Positions 46,467 through 57,848 are shown, counted from the first letter of the stretch. The stretch: 64,000 nt of DNA from Linyphia triangularis (GCA_963978545.1 OZ021727.1:50172487-50236486); one strand, 5' to 3'. Notes: generated by a model not told the origin, from the letters alone. A program made the numbers and translations.

Positions 46467-46472
46467 TTTATT
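46467..46472 (-). terminator. Polyadenylation signal for the AlkB-PC4 gene
   Basis: AATAAA on the minus strand about 42 bases after the stop at 46514. Confidence 0.55.
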
Positions 46473-46513
46473 TATAATCATCAAAAGAATACAATATCAT
46501 TAAATGCAGTTAT

Positions 46514-47923
46514 TTACAATTTCAAATGGTCATTCAAGGAACTCCAAGATATACATTTAAAAAAATCTTCATGGAAGTATTGTATAACATTTTTAGATCT
46601 TAGAGTTTCAATTATATTATTTACATTAAGCACAAAAATTGCATCATCACCAACACACCAAGATTGATCTTGTAATGGGACAGTCATACAGGCATGATTT
46701 CCTTGTGACATATCATTTAAAGCACAACCATCGCAGCGAAACAATTTAAGTATATTGCATTCAATTTCATGCTGCAATGCAATAACATATTCATGGAATA
46801 AATCAATATTGGGTGGAATATTAACATTTTGTTTACATTCAACAAGAATTTTAGTTTGTAGTATAGTTAGAAGAGAGTCCTTAATGGTTTCACAAATATC
46901 AGGTATCAACTCTTTTATTTTAATAAGATTAATTTCATCCACACTTAGAAAAGTCTCCTTAAGTTGAAATTGGAAAAGCTGCTTTAAAACTAACTCACCC
47001 TTGTAGGATAGGATCAAGAGTTGATTGTTGCAGATAACACTCGAAGTTGAATATTTAGTGTTCACATGAAATAGTTTATTGTGGAAGTCTTGAAATGTAT
47101 CCATATTCATCACAATTCCTTGATTTGTTGGATAAAAGTTCTCTCCTTGGGCACTATATTGACGCATATGCACAAAAAGTCGAGAGTTCATCTGCTGAAG
47201 TGATACTTTGAATCCAAATCCAAGATCCCAGTCTTTCAGGCATTCACTTGTTTTCTTTGCGGGAGCATAAAGGCGAGTTAACCAGTCGTCTTCGGGAATT
47301 GCTTCATCGAACGATCGCTTCCGAGAAGGAGGCCTGTAGGGATGTTCTACAATATCTTGACCTCTCTCCACAATGTTTCGGAAGGTAACGCTTATTCTCG
47401 GCTCCGTCACAGCTGGCTCGGCAGGAATAGCATGAGTCCAGAACTTGTTAGTCGGTGGCTTCATGAGGAGGAGGGACCCACTTGCTAATGGAACTTTGCT
47501 GGGCTTAAATTTGGTCTGGGTAAACTTCATAATCCTTGTAGCTCCAAGACTCAGGGTTGGGATGATAGAGGCTGGATTCAAGTCTTTTTCGTCATCTTTA
47601 TGGGCAGCAATCTTAGCATTTCCATTGGGATAGAAGTTGAGGAGGGCAAAGTTGTAGTCTTGTCCGGTCTTTCTTTCCACATCCTTCTTCATGGCAAGTA
47701 AAGTTGGAGTCCATGGCTTGGCAAAAACACACGTTCCAGAAAAGGCATAGTTCACGCCAGTATCTCCAAAACCCAACACTTTTCTTTGGGGAATGAAATT
47801 TTTTCCATTAAAGTTCATTTGCAGTTTCTCATATTCGTACTTTAACAACTCATCAAATAACTGCTGCGATTTAGCTGCATCGTAAAAGCTTTCAACAAGT
47901 TCGATATTCAAATCAGTCGACAT
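46514..47923 (-). CDS. AlkB-like dioxygenase fused to a PC4-like domain
   Basis: A 469-aa protein with an intact frame. Residues about 1-190 form an AlkB (ALKBH2/3-type) Fe(II)/2-oxoglutarate dioxygenase: FGDTGVNYAFSG at 52-63, iron ligands H108 and D110 (AHKDDE) and H164 (WTHAIP), and 2-oxoglutarate-binding R176 and R182 (PRISVTFRN). It would be expected to repair alkylated DNA or RNA. A basic linker (RKRSF, 201-205) leads to a PC4/p15-like single-strand-binding domain at about 230-285 (VHMRQYSAQG, FYPTNQGIVMNMDTF). The C-terminal region (about 325-469) has C397, C400, H410 and C412 in a CxxC-x9-HxC pattern, a candidate zinc site. It is the only intact gene of element 2. The AlkB part is firm, PC4 likely, zinc binding inferred. 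Confidence 0.88.
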   Translation of the reverse strand: MSTDLNIELVESFYDAAKSQQLFDELLKYEYEKLQMNFNGKNFIPQRKVLGFGDTGVNYAFSGTCVFAKPWTPTLLAMKKDVERKTGQDYNFALLNFYPNGNAKIAAHKDDEKDLNPASIIPTLSLGATRIMKFTQTKFKPSKVPLASGSLLLMKPPTNKFWTHAIPAEPAVTEPRISVTFRNIVERGQDIVEHPYRPPSRKRSFDEAIPEDDWLTRLYAPAKKTSECLKDWDLGFGFKVSLQQMNSRLFVHMRQYSAQGENFYPTNQGIVMNMDTFQDFHNKLFHVNTKYSTSSVICNNQLLILSYKGELVLKQLFQFQLKETFLSVDEINLIKIKELIPDICETIKDSLLTILQTKILVECKQNVNIPPNIDLFHEYVIALQHEIECNILKLFRCDGCALNDMSQGNHACMTVPLQDQSWCVGDDAIFVLNVNNIIETLRSKNVIQYFHEDFFKCISWSSLNDHLKL

Positions 47924-48169
47924 TTTAACTTTGAAGAAATAGCAAACGCACCTTCACTTGACAAAATCAGGGGGAGAAATGGCGTTATCGTTAGCTATCA
48001 AACCCGTGAGTGACGTAGTTCATGCATTCTGATTGGCTTAAAGAAGTCACGTGACCATCAACCCACTCGGCTAATCTCCCCCTCCTATCTTATCACCGCA
48101 CAATATCCTGCTTCAACAAGCTCAGACAGGATGACTCATCCAATTAACACCTGCTCATATCCTGTTTAA
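47924..48169 (-). promoter_or_regulatory. Promoter region of the AlkB-PC4 gene
   Basis: Upstream of the ATG lie a GTGAGTGACG motif, an inverted CCAAT box (GATTGGC near 48032), CACGTG (near 48047) and TGACTCATCC (an AP-1-like site, near 48131). The same elements in similar order occur upstream of the possible PC4-like fragments in Q, suggesting a shared ancestral promoter. No clear TATA box. Confidence 0.45.
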
Positions 48170-49645
48170 ACCTCGAAGCTGTTGCCACCGCATCCCTAAA
48201 CAATTAGTAGCTATTAACCAATCAGAAGCGAGCATTTATTTCGGTCCATCAGAGGAGACATTAAGCAAGTTATAACGTCACTAGTAAAAATGTCTATAAC
48301 TCTAACTTATTCATTTCGAAGCAACCCTAGGACAACTCAACTCCATCTTAGTTCAAAGATACACTTTGTAAAAATAATGACGTCATACCCATTGTGATGT
48401 CACAAGCATAAATGCCTATAAGTATAATGTCTTCATTCAGGAGAAGGAACCCTACAACTCAACCCCTGCGCAAAGGAGTAATGAGGGATGGGGATGAGGG
48501 ACGATGACGTCATCTAAAATTATAGGTGTTGCCACCTCTAACAAGCTAAATTCGGATATATTCCAACAGAAACAGATTAAATTCGTATTTATTTCCATGT
48601 TATGACGTCATACCCATTGTGACGTCACGAGTCGAAAAGCCTATAACTCTAACTTATTCGTTTAGGAGCAGTCCTAGAACAACTCAACTCTATCTCGTCT
48701 TGGTTCAAAGGTAAACTTTATAATATAATGTGACGTCATTCCCACTCTATACCCATTGTGACGTCACGAGTCGAAAAGCCTATAAGTCTAACTTATTCGT
48801 TTAGGAGCAGTCCTAGAACAACTCAACTCCGCCCCGTCTTAACTCAAAGATAAACTTTGTGAAGTAATTAATGACGTCACTCCCACTCTATCCCCACTGT
48901 GACGTCACTAGTAAAAAAAGCCTATAACTATAACTTATTCGTTTAGAAGCAGGAGTCGAACAACTCAACTGCTAATGACGTCATCGTCCCCGGTCCCCGT
49001 CCCTCCGTATACCCTCCTGTTGCCACCGCCTTAAACTTTATAATGTATAGTGACGTCATCCCCACTGTGACGTCATACATGAAAAGCCTATAACTTGAAA
49101 CTATTCGTTTAGAAGCAGCCCTAGAACAACTCAACTCTACCCTGTTGAAACCCAAACTAAAAAGATGTTGCCACCGTCTTAAAGCTAAACTTTATAATAT
49201 TGTGACGTCATTTTCACTGTGACGTCATACAAATACAGCCTATAACGAAACCGAAACTAACAGCAGCAGGAAGGAAACAACTCAACAGCAGGAGAAGAAC
49301 AGCTCAACTCCACTTCCGGTCACGTAACTTCCTGTGACGTCATTCCCTGTGACGTCATATCCGGTCAGGTGACTTCCTGTGACGTCACATCCGGCCACGC
49401 CCACTTCCGGTGACGTCACCGTCCCCGGTCCCCGGTCCCAGTCCCTCGTCCCTCCGTGGCTCAGGACTCTCATACTCCACTTCCGGTCACGTGACTTCCT
49501 GTGACGTCATTTCCTGTGACGTCATATCCGGTCAGGTGACTTCCTGTGACGTCACATCCGGCCACGCCCACTTCCGGTGACGTCCCCGTCCCCGGTCCCC
49601 GTCCCTCGTCCCTCCGTGGCTCAGGACTCCCATTTTTCACCTACT
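48170..49645 (-). repeat. Polinton element 2 right terminal repeat, CRE/ETS-rich
   Basis: Read inward from 49645 it begins AGTAGGTGAAAAATGGGAGT and then CCTGAGCCAC, matching the start of the 8253 terminus (CCTGGGCCAT block). I count about 20 exact TGACGTCA sites between 48367 and 49560, often in pairs about 17 bp apart. CACTTCCGG (ETS-like) and TCACGTGAC sites join them in the outer part. A tandem duplication of about 165 bp (about 49308-49470 and 49475-49632) lies near the tip. The inner units carry GTTGCCACC and CAACTCAACTCC as in 14991-16330. Confidence 0.82.
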
Positions 49646-50157
49646 GTCAGCACTATTATTATTATCTTAGCTGTATGTTCAACTACTACTGTTCTCTCAC
49701 ACTCATTCTATTATTGCAAACAATAAAGTGTGTGGCTTATTGTATTTCCAGGGTCGTATATTTTGCACTTGTTACTTATACATTTAAATAAATTGCTCAC
49801 ACATAACAACAAATTAGAACACGTAGGAAATATTCGGCTTCCTTTTCTTATGCTGTAACGACTAGTCTTTCCACTGACTGTATATGTAATTTCTCACGTT
49901 TGTTGAAGTCTTTAGAAAGCGGTTTCAGTTTTTCTTGCAATAAAAGTTGAAAAACTTATCCCTGTTTTTCCTAACCTTGCCGTAAATACACTTAAAAGCA
50001 CCATATGAATGTCTCAATTAATCAATAGGATGAACCAATAAACGCCTATCTTTCCGTTATAAAGAAGATATAATAACAGTAACTTTCTTTTATTCATAAC
50101 ATAAATTTTACACTTGTATTATAAAGTAAAACTTAAAAAATAACTAAATACTTTTAA
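49646..50157. other. Right flank of element 2
   Basis: No gene. AATAAAGTGTGTGGCTTATTG near 49722 looks like a polyadenylation region, possibly of an older retroelement. The six bases after the terminus (GTCAGC) match neither TCTATA (before 8253) nor TAGGGC (before 15816). Confidence 0.4.
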
Positions 50158-50401
50158 TCAACACTTATTCCCGTACTGCATTCCCTGGGTGAAAATAATA
50201 ATCAAACTGTTCAAAGATGCGGATGAAATGCCCGCAACTATATGCTCGTGAGAAAAGGCATGAGATTGCGGTCTCACGTCTGCGTCTCCACCGTCTGAAA
50301 GAGCCCTCAGAGCCGTGGCATACCCATTATTTAATTCAAACATAGACATACGGTCTAAATACTTCTCCATATATACGACATCTCCACTGTAGTTGACCAA
50401 T
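50158..50401 (-). CDS. Candidate terminal exon of a host gene
   Basis: On the minus strand CATCTTTACTATCAG forms a plausible splice acceptor directly before an open frame of about 80 codons that contains YSGDVVYMEKYLDRM and ends QGMQYGNKC with a stop at 50158-50160. AATAAA (minus strand, 50089-50094) follows 64 bases later. Composition is far less biased than in random AT-rich frames. I do not recognise the protein, and no upstream exon was identified in the remaining 13 kb. The intron/exon reading is inference. Confidence 0.35.
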
Positions 50402-50570
50402 CTGATAGTAAAGATGACATTACATTATAAACAGAAAGACATAGAAATAGTTTCGCCGATTAATATAAAAACGTTGGAAAGCAAATTACAAGTTTAAAAA
50501 AATGAGAATTGCTCAAAGAATAGTTATCTGTCATGGACTACCACCTTAAAATTAACCCCCTACACACATC
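50402..50570. other. Candidate intron segment
   Basis: AT-rich and without features; it would be intronic if the exon at 50158-50401 is real. Confidence 0.3.
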
Positions 50571-51291
50571 CAGGGGCGTACTGGCATATAAAAGCGGCCT
50601 GGTGATTTCAGATTTGTACCTGCCCAAATTTTCAATATCATCACAAATAAAATCATTCCAATAATTAAATAATATTAATAATTAACATATTTTATTATTT
50701 AAATCTTTATATTTAAACATTGATTTCAATAATAAATTATTTTTATCTATAAATTTTAAAAATTGAATTGTTACAATTGAATTGTATCAATTGTTATTAA
50801 ATAACAATTTTTCTGTCGCTAGTATTTACATCTCCTTTGAGTAAACTTAGTTTCCATAAGTCATTGATAGTTTGTTGCAAAAACAAAGAAATATAAATAG
50901 TAAAATAAAGAATGTCCAGGAATATAACTAGTAGGTTCATTAGAAAATGACATCCGAACTGATAATAAATATTTAACCATAAAGGCTATAAAATAAGTAA
51001 AAAGTAATATGATAATATATAAATCTTAGTACGTCTACTTTTCTTAGAACCTCTTACTACCCCTATCAAACGAAAAACGGCTTCACCTGAAGGCTGGAGG
51101 GAGTGGAGAAGGGGAGGGGGGAAATGATTGGCATTTGAATGCACTGGGTTTTTTAAGAAAACGTTAAGGAAAGCAACTATTTATATTTAAAAATAATTAT
51201 AAAAATACTTCGTATCTTACCTGCCCAATTTTTAAAGACACTAACCGGCCCGGTGATTGCACCGGACAACCCTTTGGCCAGTACGCCCCTG
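50571..51291 (+). mobile_element. hAT-like MITE, family A, copy 2
   Basis: It starts CAGGGGCGTACTGGC and ends GCCAGTACGCCCCTG, a 15-bp perfect inverted terminal repeat. The flanking octamers CACACATC (50563-50570) and CACGTATC (51292-51299) agree at 6 of 8 bases. The interior is related to 4516-5033. No coding capacity. Confidence 0.8.
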
Positions 51292-52997
51292 CACGTATCT
51301 CATATTTACGCACTCCAATCTGGCGCATGGTATACTATCAATCAACATTGACAGCACTTGGGATTTGATCCCTTATAGCACACAACACATTTTTTAGACC
51401 GTAGTCATTTACTATATTATACTAAATTTCAATTACATCGAAATTTGTTGCTTTATATTTTATTTTTATTAAAACAAAATAATTTTATTGTTAAATATTC
51501 CTAATATTTTTCTCAATTTTTTCCCCCCTAACACCAAAATGTGTGTACCTTTCAGAATAGATGGAGCGTGAGGGAAGTGCAAATATTTATTAAAGTTAGA
51601 TGTTTTGTTAAAAACAAATTACAAGATACTGATTTCGAAATTCCCTAATCCATAGGATTTATTTGATAACAAACACAACGTTATTAAAAAATAGATAAAG
51701 GCTTTCCTAAAACTTCTGTAATTTTATTAAAATCAAAGTCTTCAAAATTTATTTAATGCTTTGAAAGGATGTATGCGACCAGAAAGAAAAGTTATTGTAA
51801 AAGGTTGCTGGTATTGACCTTTATTATTCAGAACATTCTGACAACCAAAACAAAAACATAAGCACTCAATATTTGCATAAGTTTAATATAAACTTTTACA
51901 AGGAAGAAGAAATGAATGATATTTAATGAACTATATTATTTGACTAAAAGTAAATACAATTATATATCACAAACGGCACTGATTGACTGATAGGTATATA
52001 AATAAAAATCGTGGTCAGTTTTTCGGAAGAGTACGATACTATCTACATCTGAAGGATGAGAAAGTGAAACATTGCACACACATACGAGTCAACATATGAC
52101 AACCTTCATTTTTGAAAAATCGTTTAAAAATTAATCGAATAGTCGAATAGAATTACTTACAATTACCCATATATTAAAATAGAAAGTATTGAAATTAGAA
52201 AGTATTGTAACAAAAAAAACAAATAATAATCGATTATTTTCCTGCATTTCTACACATTTGGAAGGTGTTGAACTGCTGAGTGCAAGAAAGTGGTCTAAAA
52301 ATGTATGTGTGTCATAACTTCCGAATAGATTAACCTACGATGTTCAAATTTTGCATACGAGTTAGTGGTGGCAATGAGATCTGCCATTAAGCTTTTCGTC
52401 AGAATTGCGCATGTGCATGAGGTAGCTGCCATTGAAAAAATTATGTTCTTCAGCAATTGCTAAAAAACGGTTCTAACGATTTTATTCAAAATCGCTATGG
52501 TGATGTCTTTTAAGGTGCTCTAGACATCCCCACCTCTGCAATTTCCTTAAAAATGCGATAAAGGCACAAAAAGAAGGAATATCTTTAAAGCAGAGAGTTC
52601 TCTTCCTTTGAACATCAACAATCAACGACAATTTCTTCTCTGTTGCACTTGCAAGAAAGGATACTGTAATGTCTACCGAAAAACATATAGCCAATTGCGG
52701 CGTCCCCCCCCCCCCCTCCCATTCCCTTCTTTTTCCACTGTAAGAATCATCGCCAAACTGGACTGGCAATGATAAAAATATGAAAACGGAAATGGAAAAT
52801 TAAACCAATCCATGACAAATTTAAACGCAATGACCAGCATTAAGTATAAATAAAAGTTGTGCGATATTCCACACCCCTAGTTTTGTAATTGGATTATAAA
52901 TTTATTTGAAGTTGGATATGATCTAGCAGGTGCTGAAAAATTCTCAATAATAACATTCGTAAATTTTTTCCAGGAATTAATTCAACAGAAAGCAATG
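51292..52997. other. AT-rich flank without a recognised gene
   Basis: A poly-C run of about 13 lies at about 52705-52717. A 95-codon minus-strand frame (52482-52769) spans it and has no recognisable motif, so I do not call it a gene. Confidence 0.5.
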
Positions 52998-53235
<238 letters not shown>

Positions 53236-54140
53236 AATTAAAAAAAAATAAAGTTATCATAAGCGCCTTTTTTTATTTTAGTTTTAGCAAAAATTGTGAA
53301 GAATTATGTTTGATTTGGGGAAACAAAAGAATATAATTTGAAAAAAATATTTATAATTATTGGGAGAGTTTCCGTATTTTTGTTAACTGGAGTAAGAAAC
53401 CATTCCAGACTGTTAAATACTGAAATACCTAAAGAGAATATTTGAAATTTTGCTCATTTGAAAACAATTAAGTGCAATTTGAAAGCAGATGTTTTTGTTC
53501 AATCCAATAAAATTTTGCATCTTATTTATTAAAAAAAAAAAGCAACTTTATACAAAAATAATAATAATAAGTGTGGTTAAGTCACCAACAATTTTTCGGA
53601 TCAATAAAATTGTTAAACAAGTATTTAGCTTCGCCAAATTAAATCCCACTCCTATTTAACACTATGATACCCTTTTGCTTCCTATATTTCTTGGAAACAA
53701 TTAATTTTCTTTTAAGTGATAAGAGAGGGCAGCGTTAACTAATATGTACGACTTGCCCAGCTTTGTATAATAAAGACACGTTTACAAATTGATGAAATTT
53801 GTGTTCATATATTTATAAATAAAAAAAAATGTATTTTACAAAAAACAACAAGCAAATAATTTGAAAACTATTATGGCCTATCACTCTTGTCTTTTAGTAG
53901 TATTTTCTAATGTTTATGTAAGAATAAATGTTACAAATTTTGTAAGCTACATATAACCCCAATAGATGGCGTTACCATATCAATATACATTTTACCCTCT
54001 TGTAACGTTTACAGAATTAGTCCCAATAATCTAATTTTATTGCAGTTCTATTGATAAAATATAGAGAAAAAACTATCTTTTATAAAAATTTATTAACACT
54101 TCTAAAAAATCGATATAATGCATTTATATACCAAAAAAAC
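53236..54140. other. AT-rich DNA
   Basis: No gene, RNA or clear repeat was recognised. Confidence 0.5.
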
Positions 54141-54144
54141 ACCA

Positions 54145-54430
54145 GCTGATCGACCGGGATCAGTGGCGTGGTCTTGTAATCCAGCTGCTTTGGAGGTCTA
54201 GGCCGTTTGGATGTCTTGAGGTTGGGAGTTCTGTCCTCTGCTTCTCTATGTCGATCGGGCGTCCGCACTAAGCACGGTGTCGATATGGTGCGATTGGGGG
54301 AGCTCGAACCCACCAGGTCGTCTAAGGCGGAGCGAACCGGCCCAGGCCTGAAAAGGAGCAGGCAAAAGCTCCCGCATGGTGCAGTAGTGGGTTAGCGCCT
54401 GTGAATAGAAGGTGGTAGACAGCCCAGCCA
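54145..54430. repeat. GC-rich dispersed repeat, possibly SINE-derived
   Basis: A sharply bounded GC-rich island in AT-rich DNA. The minus strand carries GGGTTCGAGCTCC (near 54299-54311), close to a tRNA box B, and the plus strand GCATGGTGCAGTAGTGGGTT resembles box A. The two are on opposite strands, so a simple tRNA head is not supported. No target duplication was identified. Confidence 0.35.
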
Positions 54431-55190
54431 ATATAGTCAGACACGGTCTTTTTTTCCCAATTTTAATAACAATTTAAAACAATGTTTTTAACAAACAAAT
54501 TAACTGCACCCATATAATATGGGATATTTTGTGAGCATTTAACTGCTATTTGTTTTTACAACAAAAATCAGATTTAGATTCAATAAAATGAATAATTTGG
54601 GACCCATGACGCATTTTATTTTCCCTGGGGAATTGTATGACTTTAATTTTCAAAAGCCAAGCGACAACCTCCTTGGGAGTAAAAAATTTGGCCGTTATTT
54701 TAAATTAAAATTTTAATCTTGCTGAACCGTAAGATTTGTTTTTATAAAACTCTGATGTGTCTCAATAACAAGAATAAGCAACCTGTTGAAAGTGGATTTT
54801 ATTTCTGCCCTTGCGAACCATCAGTTGAAGCCATCTTGGGAGCTTTATCAGATAGTGGCAATAATTCTAAGAAATCAGGCGGTAGTTATGAAGATATTTC
54901 AAATAGGAATTTAAAGTAGAATTCTTATAAGATATTTAACAGAACAGTAGGATTGTGACGAATTCTACAGAGGACGTGTACATAAATTATGCCAGAAAAC
55001 ATGTTGATTTTTTTTATTCCCCCCCCCCCCCCCTCCACTCTTCCCTATATCACGTTCAGTCATGTTTGATCACCCCCCTTTCTCCAAAAAAAATCCCGTT
55101 ATGTCACGTATTGCTGCCATCCCTCCCTCTTATAAATTAATTTTACCACACCCTCTGTTTCTAAGATTTAAAAAAAAAAAAATTTAAAAA
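54431..55190. other. AT-rich DNA with a poly-C tract
   Basis: No gene was recognised. A 66-codon frame (54719-54919) has a normal-looking composition (ESGFYFCPCEPSVEAILG) but no known motif. A C run lies at about 55020-55033. Confidence 0.4.
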
Positions 55191-55194
55191 TGCA

Positions 55195-55480
55195 TATGTA
55201 TCCCTAGTAGCAATCACTGCATGGCGTTTCGTCGGCCAATGATCGGAATTCATCAAAGTCATCGGCGATTCCCCAGACTGATATATAAACACACTCGTAT
55301 TTCCTCGTCTGCCGATGACCCTAAACTCATCGGCAAAAGATATCTTCCCAAGATCGGTGGCCGGTGGAATTTCTAATAATCGTTTTTTGATCGGCAAAAG
55401 ATATCGGAACGACATCGGGGACAGGCGATAAAAAACTTCTTTTTCTTGCAATTCCACTGAATTAGAGGCGATCCTTGCAT
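55195..55480. other. Moderately GC-rich unknown segment
   Basis: It contains the 16-base motif ATCGGCAAAAGATATC twice (about 55331 and 55391) and several CATCGG/CCGATG pieces. It is open on the minus strand for 98 codons without a recognisable domain. It may be a transposon fragment. Confidence 0.3.
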
Positions 55481-55859
55481 GTATTTCAAATTTAAATCAA
55501 GTATACAATTTGCTAAACATTTCGCTTTGGCAATAAGTGAAAAATATTTTAAAAATAAGTGTACGATAAATTTTAAATGTAAAAATATATTTTGAAAAAA
55601 ATGCAAACCATATAATTATATATTGCTTATCTAATACGTCAATAAAATCCATAAATAAAAGTTTTTATATAGTAAAAAAATATAGGAACACCATTTCTAA
55701 AATTAAAAATAAATTCTCCCCCCCATTTCAATTTCAATATAAAATAAAAATATAGTCCTTGTTTTTAAATAGTTTCATTATAATTTGCTGAACTCATTTA
55801 CTTAAAAGATGTTTATTCTTTTAAGTAAAATAAAAATATGTTTCAAAAAGTTAATCAAA

Positions 55860-55932
55860 TTGAATATAGTTTTTTAAAAAATTTAAAAATTAAATATAGT
55901 TTTTTAAAAAATTTAAAAATTAAATATATTTT
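55860..55932. repeat. 36-bp tandem repeat, two copies
   Basis: AATATAGTTTTTTAAAAAAT is followed by TTAAAAATTA, twice in succession, plus a partial third. Confidence 0.8.
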
Positions 55933-56599
55933 TTTTAAATGTCAAAATTATTAAGTAAACTCTTAAATTGCATTTCAAAAAATATCATAATATTTACAAT
56001 CAATTAGTTAAAATTTTACAAAGTAGATGGCGACACTATTTATTATGTGTCTCGGTACTAGTTTTTTAATAAGTCGCCAAATTTGGTTTTCCAGCCAAAA
56101 TAGATGCCACGGAAGAGATTATAAATTTTGCAGCCAAAATAGAAGCGATTTATGGTAACCTATTGGGTGTCAGAGGAAACCCAGATAACAACTTGTTGAG
56201 ACCGGGGCCATCGTGAAACTGATATTTTCCCTCTTGAGTTGATCGGGCCAGACCACAGCAATAGTTTTCTCAGATGACGTTACACTTTCAACTCCACCAG
56301 GCTTGATTCTTCTTTCAAGGACTTTTCGCCCCCCAAAAATGCATTGCTTAAAAACTCTTGCACATAATATAAAAGTTATTAGCAACATTATCCACCACTA
56401 TAATAATCCAATCTGAATTATTTCACTGGTGGATAAAACTACTAAAATTTTTGTATTATTTGCAAGAGTTATTTTAGAAATTCAATGTTTAATGATTATA
56501 AAGGAAACGCTACTTATGTTAAAGTTCATTCGACCAAAAAGAAATTGAATGACAGGATTTTGGTTTTTGCAACAAAACAAAAAAATTAAGTTTAAGATT
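55933..56599. other. Flank of the reverse-transcriptase pseudogene
   Basis: The minus-strand frame at 56170-56388 includes GGRKVLERRIKPGGVESV, a protein-like composition I cannot place. Nothing else is recognised. Confidence 0.35.
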
Positions 56600-57460
56600 T
56601 CATGAATGAAATATCCTTACCTTTATCCCTCAGTTAAATTTCATAAATCTGCTTTGAAATTTCGTTTCGTAACTTGCTCTACAAATTCTTACAATGATTA
56701 TCTAAGAAATTTATTTTTTAGATTTTTAAAACTTGTTTTGGACAAGGTAAAGATGTTTGAAAATCATTTCTTGATTTAAAATAATGAGATTTTGGATTTT
56801 ATTAATAATAACAAAATTGAGTTTGTTCATACATTTGATTTCGAGAATTTGTTCACCAGTATACCACATGATGATTTAATTTGAAAAAATGAATTAATTT
56901 GCTCTGATATTTTTGATAATTTTCTTAGACTCCGATTTAAATAAGATATAATTTTTAGAGTTTTGCTAATTTAATGGTTTTGAAAATAATTTATTTAATG
57001 GAAACCATTTTTATAGACAAACTAAAGGAATTCCTAAGGAAAGAACTTTTCTAGCGACTTTGCCGATTATTATTTACTCGAAATGAGATTTCTAGAATAT
57101 AATAATATTGAAGCTTTTAGATATATTGATGACTTAATTATTTTTAATTTCAATGATTTGGACAAAATTATAGAGATTTACCTGAAGGATTTGATTTAAA
57201 ATAATAATAATTACAAGAGAGCTCAGTATTTCGATTTAAATTTAGAGATAATCCATAATTCATTATATTGGGGCTTATGACAAAAGATAGGATTTTAATT
57301 TTGAAGTTATTTGTCTTTCGAATTTTAATAGCAATTTCAAGATTTTTAGAAATATTTATTATACACAACTAAATAAAATTAAGAGTATTTGCAATAATGC
57401 TACGTACTTTAATTTGGCTTTTGGAATTTTTAGGGACAATTTGTAAAAAAATGAATTTAC
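56600..57460 (+). pseudogene. Penelope-like reverse-transcriptase pseudogene
   Basis: Conceptual translation across stops and frameshifts shows RT blocks in order: a YPSVKFHKSALKFRFVTCST-type block near 56605, FDFENLFTSIPHDDLI near 56838 (catalytic Asp block), TKGIP near 57020, FSSDFADYYLLE near 57050, and the catalytic RYIDDLIIFN near 57118-57150, with further similarity to about 57460. The combination LPK-HK / FTSIP / YIDD is that of Penelope-like or related RTs rather than LTR elements. At least five stops or frameshifts are visible, so it is dead. No GIY-YIG endonuclease was found. Confidence 0.75.
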
Positions 57461-57848
57461 TAAATATTTTTGAATTTTCGTCTTTTGGATTTTTTTTTTT
57501 TTTTTTTCCGATTCCATTTTTCGGGCGATATTGAAATCCAGTTAAATAGCCCTAACTGGTTTAAATATTTTATTATAAATTTTTTTAATTTTTTCTTTGA
57601 ACATAGATGGCATTGAGTTTTAAATGTTTTATGCGGGGCAATTTTGGGAATTATGTTTTTCAATACTTATAAACTCTTGGTGCTGGACTGGGTTCATCTC
57701 GAATCAACGTGGACATTAAACTTAGGAAGACAGCTATTTTGTTAAGTTTGGTTTACAAGGTACGTTTCGTTTTAGCATTTGTGAATATTTTTGACTTCTT
57801 GTCTATCCGGCTGGATACGTAGGGGCTTGAATGTGATTGATATATATC

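Noticed and set aside
49673..49690. GTATGTTCAACTACT as the right terminus of element 2
   Set aside because: It resembles the terminus only for its outer bases. The sequence ending at 49645 matches for more than 30 bp, including the CCTGAGCCA block.
49282..49791. Frames with repeated GDVP/VTG patterns in the terminal repeat
   Set aside because: They read through the TGACGTCA/CCGGTC tandem repeats and are artefacts of them.
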